Assembly: GCA_028753945.1 (NCBI GenBank)
Contig: JAPNXP010000016.1
Location: 806,001-870,000 of the forward strand
Direction: 5' to 3'
DNA length: 64,000 nucleotides
Source of the DNA: Hexactinellida sp. DTS-2022
Lineage: Eukaryota; Porifera; Hexactinellida
Positions 33,861 through 46,040 of this stretch are shown here, piece by piece. The position numbers and the translations under genes were made by a program. Below the pieces are notes generated by a model. The model made no database searches. It saw only the letters and a program-made list of their open reading frames with translations, and was not told where the DNA came from. Position 1 is the stretch's first letter; each line of letters starts with the position of its first letter.

Positions 33861-35445
33861 TAGAAGGGAGAATATGAGGAAGGATTAGTCCAAAATGTAT
33901 TTTACGGGTTTGTGATAGACAGATTTAAATGCCAATAGGATAAAGGAATTGGTTGAGAGATTGAAATTAGTACCTGGTTATAATTTCGATGATATCCTGA
34001 ATATCCATGGCATCAACTATTGTTAAAGTATCGGAAACTGAGATTCTTGAAGGAAAAGATTGAGTTGTAACAGTCGTTCAGTAGTGATACTAACAAACCT
34101 TAAATAAGGTATGCCAACATCAATACAATTCGATGTTCATTGTGGAAGATTTTCATACCATTAGCTGAAGCATAGCCTACTTCAAATACAGTAGACATGC
34201 AGCAAAACATTGGAAAAACAGGAGTCCAGTTTTTCATTGAAACCTGATTTATCCAATAATTAGTGAAGATCGACCTGAAAAATAAGTTATAACCATTTAT
34301 CAGGTCAATCATCACTAATTATTGGGATAAATCAGGTTTTAATGGAAGACTATAATTATATTCTTTAAATGTATATGCAGCATGTTTAGTTGTAATTAAA
34401 GTAGGATAGGCTGAAGCTATGTCGTTTCCATGTGCAGTAAACCCCTTGCATAGGCGCCATGTTTCTGATATTTCTTAAAAAAGTGGTAGGGGGTGGTCAA
34501 TTATTAAACATTTAAAAAATATTGTCTTATTTCTAATATTTATCTGAAACATTGCATAACAGTATAATTTATAACATTAACGACTAGGAACGTATAGTAC
34601 ATATTACAAAGTCAAATATACGTATTAACCTAAAGGTGCATCAAGCTCATCCCAGTTCCAGACCTGGGGGGAACGGGGGGAGGGTTTTGGCAGACCCCAA
34701 CCCAAGAACAACAAACTGGGCGCCAATGAATCCCAGCTTACCCAGGAAATTGAATTTCTTCTGATTTGCAAATACTGCGTAAATCAGGTATTTTTTCTTT
34801 CCAATTCGAGTAGATCAAACTTTCTCTAATAGAAACTCTTTCGTTTTGTTCCCTATTTCCACTTGCAATTTATCTGGGAATAGCTGACTTCCTATAATAA
34901 TTTGTATGGCAAAAAATAGATTGCAATGGAAGAGCTGCAATAGTACACAGGATTTTATACAGGATTTTTTCTTCAGGGGGGGGGAAAGTCTGCTAGTACC
35001 AGGATCCATTAAATAATTGCTTCACCAGCTGGGGGTCTGGGGGGCACTGTTAGCTCCCCAGTAGGGTCCAGGGGCGATACCCCTGTAAGCCAGACACAAT
35101 TTATAGTCAAAGTATTATTGCTAACAATGGAGAGCTATTGCTGTAAAATAATCAAGTAGTATTTGAAGCTGTGGTAACTAATGGAAGATAATTATAGCTT
35201 CTGGAACAATTTCATTAATGATTATCACTAGTAATGTTTGAATGGTATGTGAGAGGAAGATACAGAACTTTTAATATTAAATATTCTAGCCTAGAGAAGA
35301 ATACGTCGATTTGTCTCTTTATAAAAGGCTAAAAACACCTAATTTTAATTGAAAATAAGAACTTAGCAGCATATTTCCAGGGGGGAGGGGAACTCAAGCT
35401 AGGAGGGGGAAATCTCGGTGCGCCCCCCTCTGTATAATACCCTGG
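33861..35445. other. No recognised gene; palindrome and GC-rich scraps
   Basis: A CATAGCCTACTTCAAATACA motif at 34171 looks like a solo P-type end. A 36-bp-arm palindrome lies at 34235-34345. GC-rich scraps at 34655-34730, 34975-35095 and 35382-35444 (CAGGGGGGAGGGG to ATACCCTG) look like hAT-type MITE pieces without clear duplications. Confidence 0.45.
34235..34345. repeat. Long imperfect palindrome
   Basis: Arms of about 35 bp built on AACCTGATTTATCC and AATAATTAGTGA, with an inner GACCTGA/TCAGGTC pair. It could form a cruciform or a hairpin RNA. Confidence 0.8.
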
Positions 35446-35450
35446 TACAG

Positions 35451-35795
35451 TAGAACCTAGTTAGTACTGTTGTATGACATTTCAACTACCATGACAGTAA
35501 ACTATGCACCTTGTATTATTATAACCAGAAGTTGTAGAATTGTCATGGCTAGAATATCCATGGTTATAATTAATACAAGGTAGTTACAGGGGCGTGCTGG
35601 CCATACATGGCAGGCGGGAATCCCGCCCGTGACCCCCGCCTGGACCACCCGAAAGTTGCTTACCGTGGGCCCGTAGGGCCCCCGAAAAAATTCGGAGTAG
35701 TAGTAAGGCCTTAATCCCGCCTGGGCCCCTTGGACCCAGCACGCCTCTGGGTAGTTGACCTGTCATGGTAGTTAAGCAGTCAAACAACAGTCGAA
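35451..35795. mobile_element. pogo-type MITE, interrupted
   Basis: Begins CAGTAGAACCTAGTTAG. Inverted blocks CCTTGTATTATTATAACCA and TGGTTATAATTAATACAAGG, plus CTACCATGACAG and CTGTCATGGTAG. A hAT-type MITE is inserted at 35587. Confidence 0.6.
35587..35749. mobile_element. hAT-type MITE, 163 bp, GC-rich
   Basis: Left end CAGGGGCGTGCTGG, right end CCAGCACGCCTCTG, flanks GGTAGTTA and GGTAGTTG (8 bp, one mismatch). Confidence 0.85.
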
Positions 35796-35799
35796 CATG

Positions 35800-37080
35800 G
35801 TTAATGCAGAATTAGGTTAAGACGATTTATGTCCCCTAATAGCCTTTCAATACAAATTACACTGGCTAATACGTATTCCGGATGAGGCGAACGCATTTTG
35901 GTGGTTCCTTGTATAAACGAGAGTTTCACAGTACGTATTAGGTTATTTATTCTCCCTATAGTGCAGCGGCACACCCCACAATTGTTCATTTTTTTGATAA
36001 AATCACCAAAATTTGATATGATAAATTATTCGATATTTATGGTAAATCACGGTGAATCTCGAATAATTTTACCAAATCACGTTTTACAGGGTCGGTATGT
36101 TTATAATCATACTCAGGTAGCTGATTGGAGTCGAAAGAGGGGTCACTCGATCGGGTAAGGACACAATTAGAGAATGGAATGTTAAACACATTCCTGGTAC
36201 ATTCCAGCGTTGCTATGGAAAATTCTTCCAAATATGGTCATGTGATATATCAAATATCGGAAATTTTACTTGGAAACCGAATTCAACGATAGAAAGACGA
36301 TATAACTTAATTTGAACAAGTTTTTATGAGAAACAAGTCCGTCGAACACTAACGGACGTGTTAACTTTGACGAGCTGTCATGGCCGATATTGACACTCTT
36401 TCAATTGCCTCAATATCCAAAAATGTTCGCACTACATTAAAGTAAATGTCTACAAATTTTGGTGCTTTTTTTAAAAAAAATGGACAATTTGTTGAAACTT
36501 TATGTCTATGTCCCCTCTGGACTACTATCAGAAAGAAATGAAAGATGATATACAGATAAATGTGTTCTTTTTGATTGAAATGTGAGATCTGATATTAGTT
36601 CCCTACTGTCAGTTGACTAAATTCAAAAGATTGAAATAGAATCCAACATTTAACTTTCAGATTAATGTTTTGCGAATGGTTGTTTGCTGCGGGATGATAG
36701 AAAGACTTATCTTCCTTTATGTTAGGTCATTATTCCGGACAATTCTCTAAGAAAAGTACCAAATACTTAGATTTCTTGTTCAGAGTGTGTATTCAGATTA
36801 GAGTAGCCCAAACAATTCTAGGATATTTCAATGTTGCTTAATTATCCAAATTTGAAAAGAATAGTTCCAGCTACTTAATAATATTGTATATGAAAAGAAA
36901 TGGAAACTTATTCTGAATGAAATCTATATATATAGGGTACATTAATAGTTTAATACATTATAATGATTGCGTAATTATATATTGATTATTGAAAAGAATA
37001 ACATTTTGTAGGTATCACTAGGCAACGCAAGCACCAGATATCAATTTTTAATAAATTTATAGATATGAAAATATCCTACG
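35800..37080. other. No recognised gene
   Basis: Several short frames, none with a domain I know. AT-rich from 36240 onward. Confidence 0.4.
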
Positions 37081-37084
37081 TATT

Positions 37085-37245
37085 CGCCATATATTCCCAC
37101 TGTGTCCACTTCGCTACCTCTGGTCGCTTCAGACAGTAGTTATAGTAAAGCCAATAAACTCCACGTGATTTCAGCCTATAATAACACTATACGTATTTAT
37201 ATACGAGCACTTCGGTCTCGGTCGCTTCGCGAGTGAGAGCTAAAA
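37085..37245. repeat. GTCGCTTCGCG repeat fragment (possible Helitron 3' end)
   Basis: ACGAGCACTTCGGTCTCGG and TCGCTTCGCGAG are the inverse of the right end at about 43485-43517. Confidence 0.5.
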
Positions 37246-37604
37246 GTTGTACAAATGGATGAAGATTTCTATTTACATGGCGGGAAAAGGGTATTATACA
37301 GATAAATGCATATACTGAAGACTTTGTCAATTGGGAATTGGATGAAAAATATATATTACAGATATTTTAGCGAATATATCTAAATGCGTAGCGGTTAAGT
37401 TAACAATCACGAAGCTTACGAGAACAAAGGGGTAGTTACATTAATATTAATTCCACCCTATGGAAGCAAAATTATAAAATTACATATGTGCAGACAGCAT
37501 ATTCTGGTGGAGGCACTCATTGAACCACCAAATAAATAGCCTTCAAATAAAATATACACTCCCTACCAAAAGTATTCGTACACCAAAGATTTCCTAATGA
37601 AATA

Positions 37605-37920
37605 CAGTACACCGTCGCTAATCCGAACCCTCGCTAATCCGAACAAGAGAAACCAAAATATTCTTCTAATAAATGTGGGAAAAAATCGTAAATTGCAATG
37701 GAAGTAGAAAAAATAAGTCTCTGGCAAGTATTTTAAGAAGTAAACTAGATGTTTAGTGCGGATTAACAAGGTTTGTACAAGTTTGGTTCGGATTATCGAG
37801 ATTCTCGTTTATAGATGCCCATGGAAAATGCATTACTTCACTAATCCGAACGAATTCACTAATCGGAACAGAAGATTTTTGAATCGGAACACCTCTGTTC
37901 GGATTAGCGAGGGTGTACTG
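37605..37920. mobile_element. pogo/Tigger-type MITE
   Basis: Ends CAGTACACCGTCGCTAATCC and its inverse, with TA on both sides and repeated CGCTAATCCGAAC motifs inside each end. Confidence 0.9.
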
Positions 37921-37924
37921 TAGT

Positions 37925-38265
37925 ACTATAAAAGTTTAATATTTAGAGCTAATGTGTGCAAGTTCTATGAGATGTCGCCACTTTGGTTATAGAATCGTAT
38001 TCTACCCCACCGAATTAATCATTGATGAAGCTTTCAACTCAATTTATTTTGATTAGTTATAAAATTATCATCCACTTCCAATTGCCGCCATGCTACAGAT
38101 GAGAATAAGTGGGGCATGGTAGCATTCGATGATAATTTTCAACCTAGTCACTAGCCAAAGAGGTCAAAGCTTCTGCTATGTGTAATTCGAATGCGCAGAA
38201 TACAAATATGAAATCAAAATTAACATATCCCATATATTTCGTATACAATAGACCATAGCATTCTA
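37925..38265. other. No gene seen
   Basis: AT-rich, no recognised features. Confidence 0.4.
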
Positions 38266-38271
38266 ATATAC

Positions 38272-38502
38272 TAAGGCATGGCCTACTTAATATACGGCTA
38301 AATATGTCACATAGAAGGCCATGAAACGAGAAGGCCAGTTTCTAATTTTAATTCTAAGCTAAACTATGCCTCCTATTGTTATTATTTGCATTGTATATGG
38401 GGTAATCAACAATCGCGAGTCCAATGGAACCACTTTTGAGAATCTCAGATTTGTGTTTAAGCTGTTTAGGTGACATATTTAGCCGTATATTAAGTAGGCC
38501 AT
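38272..38502. mobile_element. P-type MITE, whole 231-bp copy
   Basis: Ends CATGGCCTACTTAATATACG and its inverse, with the 8-bp duplication ACTAAGGC on both sides if the first C is shared with the target. Partial relatives lie at 11078-11929 and 15600-15768. No coding. The ends resemble those of the THAP elements. Confidence 0.88.
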
Positions 38503-40314
38503 GACTAAGGCAATGACACTCATGTTTTTTGGGGGATGGAATGGTTAAACGAGTCATTTGATATGCATTTGATATGCAAATATTTGGCTCCGGAAGATCC
38601 CCTCTATATTGCATATTGTTTAGCATCATTATGTCATACCATATTAATGTCAGGCCTCACAAACGAAATACATTTTTGAACCTGAATTCAGTGGAAAGGG
38701 AACTTATTAAACAACCACAAGTTATTTTTCTATTCAATTTTATTTACTGTCAGGGTTCTATCCACTGAGGGGGTGGGGGGAAAGCTTCCCCCCCAAAAAC
38801 CTCATAAAATGTACTATTAATCGCAATATATTATTCACTGTATAAATTATTAGAATATCAATTCATTGTGAAAATTCTATTTGAAGTGTAAATAAATAAC
38901 ATGTGGAAAACCTGAATCACATTTCATACTATTTGCAACTGCGAAATAATAACATATGTTGGAAAGTACAGCTTCCCACTATCCATCCGCCTATATATCT
39001 TAGTGATTTACGAATTCTTGAGAAAATATAGCGGAAAAAATTCTTTTTGTTAACTTCACATAGGTAATAATTGTTTAACCCAGTTTACCAAATGGATAAA
39101 TTTGTTATCATTCGAGGAACTAGAAGAAATATTTCTGATTGCAACAATATATCTGAGTCTGAACCACAACCACCAGAGGAAGATGCGATTGTTTCTACTC
39201 CATGCGCTTCTAAAACATCTAAAACAATGCGGGCCTACAAGGACAACTTAATTTATAATCCTACTTGGAAGAATGAATATTCTTGGATGGACTACGATTC
39301 ATCCCAAATGGTATGGTGTGTACGATTTGTAAGGTCCATGGTAAACCACCGGTACAAGCGTGAGGTGCATGGGTGACAAGACCTATAAACAATTTGGTGA
39401 AGGCGAAAAGTTTGCTAATACAACATGAGAAATCTGATTGGCACATTTCAGCGATCGAAAGAATGGTTATGTCTCAATCAACAGAGGAACATGGTAATGT
39501 AATGGAACAATTGGAAACAGCCACTGCGGAGGAGAAGAAACAGAACTGTGACACTATGAAATTGCTTATTCGATCCTTATATTTCTTGGTTAAGCATCAT
39601 ATCCCCTTACAACTACATTTGAAAGCCTCATTACTTTACAAATTGAGAATGGGGACATCATACTGAAATCTCACAGAGAGAATTGTCCACACAATGCGAC
39701 ATATGAATCATATACCACAATAGTGGAACTTCTCTCAAGTATTAGCAATGTACTCGAGAAGAGGATCATCAGCAGTCTCAGTTCTAGCCCAAGTTATTCA
39801 TTAATGGCAGATGAAAGTACGGATGTAGCATCACAAGAAGAGTTGTCAGTATGTGTGTTGTAGGCGAAATTGAGTACCAGGCAAGATTGAGTCCCATTTT
39901 CGCCTGAAACTCATTCTCGCCTAGGCGAGATTGAGTCATACTTATAGAAAATGTTTAACTAAATATTATGGGTTGTTAAAAATTAATTATATCCCAGATC
40001 TAATCCCGCTATTTGTTCACTCCCAAATGATATTACTAGGTAAACAAGTATGCTGAATACGAATTTGACACTCACAAATTTATATTATGTCAATTTGTTG
40101 TTGTTATTGACAATATAGGTAAACAAGTTTGTAAAATATTAGAATTTACCGGCCTAGAGACTAGCTTTAGATGGTTATTTTAAGTAATTGCATATGCTGA
40201 ATACGAATTTAGAATTAACTACATATGTACTTGCAAATGAGTGCTGTTTGTTGTTAAAGAGACACTTAGTGACACTTATATTTGAGATACATACTAATTT
40301 CTAAGCCACTTACT

Positions 40315-40450
40315 CAAAGGCGTCGTAACCCGCCCGGGTGCCCAGAAGGGTTGCCCCTATGCACTAATACTATACCCGGAGTTTACCCGGACATTACCCG
40401 GAATTTCCGGGCGGCCCGAAGGATTGACCTTTTCATTTACGACGCCTATG
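40315..40450. mobile_element. hAT-type MITE, 136 bp
   Basis: Left end CAAAGGCGTCGTAA, right end TTACGACGCCTATG, flanked by a perfect 8-bp duplication CACTTACT. GC-rich interior. Confidence 0.9.
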
Positions 40451-40701
40451 CACTTACTGTATAGCCTCAGGAGGGAGGTGTCGACCCCACCGTCAAGTCA
40501 GGGGAGAGTATTTTGTTGTTCCCAATATTTTATTCAATGGTAAATTCTGGGGCTACGGTTACGATTCAATTTCTCGCCACGGTTAACCGCCCATGCTGAT
40601 CACCACAGTAGAACAGTTATTTATACTACATAATTAGTAAGGTTCAGCTTTGTTTTTATTCCTTACTACTGCTACATTTCGTCCTTCATAAAATATTAAA
40701 T

Positions 40702-41122
40702 CAAGGCTGGATTCGGTTAACAGCCGCTAATACCAGTTAACTGTTACGGATTTTAGTGATCAGTTAACCGATATGTTAATATTACAATTAGAAGTACACA
40801 TTTTTGGATAACAGTGTGAATTTGCACGCATTTTGTTCAGAATATAATAATTGTTTATCTTATTAAGTTATTACCCAGTCACATGATATATTTTGGTGAC
40901 AACACAGTGTAGAAGTAATCTGAAGTGATAAACTTGTACGTATGTTAATTGTACTTATAGAGTACTTGGCTAAAAGAATGTCTTTTTCGTTACTACAATT
41001 TAGATATTTTCTGAGAAATGTCTATATAATTTGTTATAACTTTCAGTGGCGGTTAACCAGTTAACCGTAGTGTGAAGACAATCGTAACCGTGGCCTCAAA
41101 ACGGTTAACCAACCCCACCCTT
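40702..41122. mobile_element. hAT-type MITE, GGTTAACC family copy 1
   Basis: Begins CAAGGCTGGATTCGGTTAAC, ends GGTTAACCAACCCCACCCTT. Interior rich in GGTTAAC/GTTAACC. No clear duplication. An inverted end of the same family lies at about 41885-41990. Confidence 0.65.
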
Positions 41123-41136
41123 AACTATTGTTTATA

Positions 41137-41769
41137 CAAGGCTGATTTGTTAACCGGCTGGCTAACCGCTTAACTGTTGCTATTAAATATCGGTTAGCGG
41201 TTACAGATTTCGTTAACCAGTTAGCCGGTCTGTTGATAATCAGCAGTATTATTTGGAAATTATCTTGCAGTAAATCTCACTAGTCCGAACAAGAGATCCA
41301 GCGTATATTACAATGGAATTATAAATTAATAAATCTCAGACAATTAATTAGGTAGTATACTACATGTTTAGTTTGGATTAAAAAGCTTTGGACAAGTTTG
41401 ATCCAAATTATCGGAATCTCATGTTATAGAGGCCAATAGAAAATGTATTACTTCACTAATCGGAACAGAATTGTATTGAATCGGAACACCTCTGTTGGGA
41501 TTAGCGAGGAAGTACAGTATAAATAATTAAAAAATATCTGAATTTTGTTGGAAATGATGATCATAAATCCATTTCTCATCACCACAATGACCACATTATA
41601 TATTTTCTGTAACTACACTATTTCTAACTTGCCCAAATTGCGAAATGTATTAGTTTATTTAGTTAATGACTACTTATGGAGTAATACTTTATAATACTGA
41701 GTCCTACACTGTAGTATAAACAAAACGAATAATAACTGTAGCCTCAGAACGATTAACAACCCCACCCTT
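41137..41769. mobile_element. hAT-type MITE, GGTTAACC family copy 2
   Basis: Begins CAAGGCTGATTTGTTAACC, ends AACAACCCCACCCTT, flanks TGTTTATA and GGTTTATA (8 bp, one mismatch). It contains a pogo-type MITE at 41268. Confidence 0.75.
41268..41518. mobile_element. pogo-type MITE, relative of 37605
   Basis: CAGTAAATCTCACTAGTCCG at the left and GGATTAGCGAGGAAGTACAG at the right. It shares the GTTCGGATTAGCGAG-type ends of the MITE at 37605 but is more decayed. Confidence 0.68.
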
Positions 41770-41989
41770 GGTTTATAGGAATTTACTACGTATGGCAATG
41801 CATAGATTTAAGATTACCATATTCTAACAAAATTAATATAAATAAATTAGTGTTTTATATACGCAATTACATTGATATTATTTAACTAGATTAACAGACC
41901 GGTTAACTGCTCAATTAAATCTGTAACAGTTAACCAATATTAGCAGCGGTGAAGCGGTCACCCGGCTAACCGAATTTAGTGTAGACCTG

Positions 41990-42980
41990 CGAATTGAGTA
42001 GCATTAAATTAAATAACTTGGATTAACTTGTCCTATTTGTCATTCACCAATTCAGAGAGTTTCGAAATAATATCATTTAGAAGTTCCTTAAAAAAACACA
42101 CAATGAAGTTGAGTTTGAGATTTTCTGATTAATTCCCAATCCCTTCTGAATGGACTGGGATTAATCTTAAAATCTATAAAACTCTAATTCCCTAGGGATT
42201 TGGCCCCATCTCTGGTTGCATATTAAGTATAACAATTGTTATTTTTAGACTATTTTCCAATATTGAGAAAGTAGTCTGAAAAATGTCAACAACCTAGATT
42301 CGGAGAATTCCCACATACGGAGTTTGACGTAGTCTCGGAATGGGATTAGTAGGGCCCATAGGTTAGTTCATTACGGTGACATTGGGAGGCCATTGCACAT
42401 TGGTATTTCAATTGGCAAACTTTTGTATGTCCATGGCCCTACCATTGCTACCAACCATACCAGAGCCTACGCCTTTGTATTGTTAATTTATAGATGCACA
42501 TTTAAACACATTTACTACATAATTAGAACGTAATTACTAATTACTCATTTACTCGCTATACATTCTCAACTTAGTGATATTGATAAGCCGATTTAACAGC
42601 AAAAACCAGCTATTAATTAAACCAACTAACAACACAACCAGCTTATCAATAAACTCAACATTAATTTGAGAATGTGTCGCGATTAATTATGTTCTGTTTA
42701 TGGTGAATGTATTGAAAACTATATGTATTGGAGATTAAACTGGTGGCTTGAGTGAAATTGTTTGAATTCGCGAGTAGATTAGGATAAATATTTATTACGA
42801 GCCTATAATCTCGTTCGCTTTTGCTAGGGAATACTTAACTATTCCACTTAATTCATTATCATGTATAATTTACACTTTACCACGCAAATTAATTAACTTA
42901 CAAAAGGACTCGTATTGATTTTGTCAAATCTTCAATATTAATCTATATACGTACTATATTATACTAGTTTGCTTACTTAG
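41990..42980. other. No gene; one hairpin
   Basis: AT-rich. An inverted pair (ACATTCTCAACTTAGTGAT..GATAAGC and GCTTATCAATA..TTTGAGAATGT) lies at about 42560-42675. Confidence 0.45.
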
Positions 42981-42983
42981 TTA

Positions 42984-43520
42984 TCTCTATATTAAAAGAG
43001 GAATTGTTGTTTGTTTGTGTGTTTGTGTGTTTGTCCAGAATTGATTGGAAAGACTACGAGTCCCAGAAAGCCTAAAATTTGTATCCTAGGGTAATTTTGT
43101 ACTGCGACAACGATCTATTGGTTTTTGAAGAGAAATATTCACATTTGAAGGTGACAAAATATGTTAGCCAATGAAATTCGAGGGTTTGTTAGTATGGATT
43201 ATCAGCTTTAATCAATCAGTATAAATAGATTGTGCACAATAGAAATATTTTCTGAGGCTCCAATTTGATTGATTGAAAATAAATTAATTTAACCAATCAA
43301 TCATTTGTCTATTCTATTGCCTGTTTTTCTTTTAGTATTATTTTAATATTATTTTTCTATTAAAACTCATTATTAATGTGATTGCTTTTGGGGAGGGAAA
43401 GGCCGCGAAGCGGCCGTTAATTGTATCGCGTAGTGCCTAATACGAACAAACAAAAGTCGCGAAGCGACTTTTGTGAGAGAGTGATCCGTCGCGAAGCGAC
43501 CGAGACCGAAGGGCTCGTAT
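42984..43520 (+). mobile_element. Possible non-autonomous Helitron
   Basis: It begins TCTCTATATTAAAAGAGG followed by a TTGTTTGTTTGTGTG run, a usual Helitron 5' pattern. It ends in a cluster of GC-rich hairpins: GCGAAGCGGCCG, AGTCGCGAAGCGACTT, GTCGCGAAGCGAC and CGAGACCGAAGGGCTCG. A canonical CTRR terminus is not evident, and there is no Rep/helicase coding. Fragments of the right end occur at 13786 and 37085. Confidence 0.5.
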
Positions 43521-45530
43521 TTTAAAATCTTAATCTTATTCTTAGTAATTAATTCCCCAATTTTAACAACAAACAGAACTTATTTGCAAGTACATATGTA
43601 GTTAATTCTAAATTCGTATTTAGCATACTATGCAATTACTTAAAATAACCGCTAGTCTCTATGTTAGTATGTAATATTCCTTAATTTGTTTACCTATATT
43701 GTCAATAACAACAACAAATAGACATAATATAAATTTGTGAGTGTCAAATTCGAATTCAGAATACTTGTTTACCTAGTATTAACATTTGGAAGTGAACAAA
43801 TAGCGGGATTAGATCTGGGATATAATTAATTTTTAACAACCCATAATATTTAGCTAAACATTTTCTATAAGTATGACTCAATCTCGCCTAGGCGAGAATG
43901 AGTTTCAGGCGAAAATGAGTCTCAATCTCGCCTGGTACTCAATTTCGCCTGCGACATGTGCACGTTGGATAGAAGATAATAAACCAGTAGAACATTTTCT
44001 TGGCATTTTGCATGCGAAGGAGAAAATGCTCAAGCGATCGCTTGTTACCTCGAACTTTTCTTCAATCCAAAAACATCGGTTTTGATAAGATGCGTGGACT
44101 TGGTTTTGATGGTACAAATACTATGTCGGGACACAGAAGTGGTGTTCAAACACGGCTAACATTACATGCACCAAGAATCTATCTATGTGCACTGTCGCTG
44201 CCATAAGCTTCAACTTGCTGCTTTAAATGCTGCATCAGAACATACAGTAGTTAAGAGAGTTTTGGGTACACTCTTAGCAATCTGGAAGGCTTTTCACTTT
44301 TCTCCCAAAAAGCTGAGAAACTTGCTGAGATTCAAGCTAAACTTCAGGCTCCTGAAATCAAAATGCAGAAGCCTAGTGATACTCGGTGGTTAGCCAGTGA
44401 GAGAACTGTGTCTGCTGTGCGACGGAGTTTACCAGCTTTGGTCAGTACATTTGAAGAGATATACGCAGAAAATGGGGATGCAGAATCACATGGAATTGCA
44501 ACTCTCTTAGTGAAGTACAAGACTGTAGCATGTATCTACATGCTATCAGATGTTCTTCATATCGTAGCGAAATTGCAAGGAAGTCTACAAGCCAAGGATA
44601 TTGATCTTGCGAGTGTGCCATCGATGGTTGCTAGTACTACTAAACGGCTGTTGGAGCTCAAAGAAGATGTAACAAGCAGCACATGGTTCAAGGAACATTC
44701 TTTGGTTTTTACTGATTATGCTCAATTAGGGGAGAAACACATTGTGGTATTGGAAGAAGAGAAGAGTGAATTTCTTTACAAGGTGTATCGACCATTCCTC
44801 CAAAGTGTCATAGATCATATTAATGTCAGGATGGAATCTACTGAACTCAATTCAGCCATGTCTGTTTTTGACCCTCGCCATCTTCCTGGTACAGAAGAAG
44901 AATTATCAGAGTACGGAATGGAACAGATTAAGACACTCACGGATTTTTATAGTGTTGAACAAAGGATCAATGTAGGAGGAGATGAAGGTATATCACAGCC
45001 TGACATCGAAGCTAAAGAAACTGAGTCAGAGTGGAAATTGTTTCGACGCTTAATTTTCCTATAGTACAAAGGTAGGTCCTTACAATTTATACTCCCAAGA
45101 CTGCTGGGGAACGGAAAGATATATGGTGCATTTCCAAACTTGGCAAAGATAGCCGCTATTTTGGAAGTATTACCAGTGACAACAGCCACAGTCGAAAGGA
45201 GTTTCAGCAATATGAGATTACTAAAAACGAGACTTCGCAGCCGAATGAGTGAAGAGACACTTGATTATTGTATGCGCATATGTATTGAAGGTCCTGATCA
45301 CCTATCTGATGAAAATTTAGAGGCAGTATTGGAGCATTATAAAGGAATGGAAATTAGAAAAATCAATTTGTGAGCCCTTTGATGTTTACTAACGATATAA
45401 ATCTTCATCATTAGGAATTAAATTAAATGTTTGGTGTTTAATTAAAGGTTGTAATATTTTGATAATTGGGTACTAAGGATTTCAAAAGCTTCCCCCCCAA
45501 ATTTAACATCCTAGATAGAATCCTGACTGT

Positions 45531-46020
45531 ACACCCATTATCTCAGTATTTGGTCACGATACGATAAGTTTATGTAAAACGAAGTAGAATTTTTATGTAA
45601 ATTCTGTTTTACGAATTATTACACTCTTTTTGTCATAATAGTACTGATTTTCTTGTGATTATGCTAGCTACTAAGTGAAATATGCCACCACGTAGTTGTT
45701 CGTAGTTGTCCACGCATTTCAAGATGAACCAGAAACCAAATAAACTCAGACAAGATTTATTCGGGAAATTGGCAGAGAAGAGACACACCGGTTCCCAATG
45801 GAGGCGTACAATTTCGCACACAAGTTTTCTACCAGGATTTCCCCCCAAACTATTCTCAATTTGTCACATGCACAGTAGTCTCGACTCTGCGGAAGATGAA
45901 TTGTTTACTCAGCTCTATCCCTCACCTGAGTCAGACATAGAAGAATGAAAGGAGACGTTAAAAATTTCCAGGATGTGCAAGGTAAGTTATCATTTACCTT
46001 CCCTCCATGAAAATTGGTCA
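45531..46020 (+). CDS. Unrecognised 80-codon frame region
   Basis: A plus-strand frame at 45706-45948 ends in an acidic stretch (SAEDELFTQLYPSPESDIEE). No domain is recognised. A good splice-donor pattern (CAAGGTAAGT) follows at about 45978 but lies after the stop. It may be part of a mobile element or chance. Confidence 0.2.
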
Positions 46021-46040
46021 TTATGTTATCCCGATTAATA

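Larger units (their letters stand above)
39856..43955. mobile_element. 4.1-kb element with ~390-bp inverted arms
   Basis: Left arm 39856 to about 40255, right arm about 43562-43955, inverse of each other. The outer parts repeat AGGCGAAATTGAGT and GGCGAGATTGAGT motifs. ATGTG flanks both sides, and removing the element plus one ATGTG restores the hAT reading SVCARW, which proves the insertion. No transposase was recognised inside; the middle holds MITEs (40315, 40702, 41137), a hairpin near 42560-42675 and a possible Helitron remnant. Superfamily uncertain. Confidence 0.82.
39092..45373 (+). pseudogene. hAT transposase (ZNF862/ZBED-like), split by an insertion
   Basis: It starts MDKFVIIRGTRR. 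The BED-type finger follows at about 39270-39440: W..EYSWMDY, then MVCTICKVHGKPP in a shifted frame, then KSDWH. It continues to SLMADESTDVASQEELSVC at about 39855, where the 4.1-kb element interrupts it. It resumes with ARWIEDNKPVEHFLGI, then RGLGFDGTNTMSG and VHCRCHKLQLAALN, then SDTRW at about 44370. The C-terminal dimerisation part is VLPVTTATVERSFSNMRLLKTRLRS (about 45168-45240). Several frameshifts lie between 39310 and 44365. From 44363 to 45373 the frame is intact except for one TAG at 45062. The gene coded for the enzyme that moved this element and is dead. Confidence 0.88.
38751..45525 (+). mobile_element. hAT transposon with 5-bp duplication
   Basis: Left end CAGGGTTCTATCCA, right end the inverse of CAGGATTCTATCTA, flanked by a perfect 5-bp duplication ACTGT (38746-38750 and 45526-45530). 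It has subterminal G/C runs around AAGCTTCCCCCCC at both ends. It encodes a BED-finger hAT transposase on the plus strand. A 4.1-kb element is inserted at 39856. Without it the element would be about 2.7 kb, a normal autonomous hAT size. The 5-bp duplication fits the hAT5-type subgroup. Confidence 0.88.
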
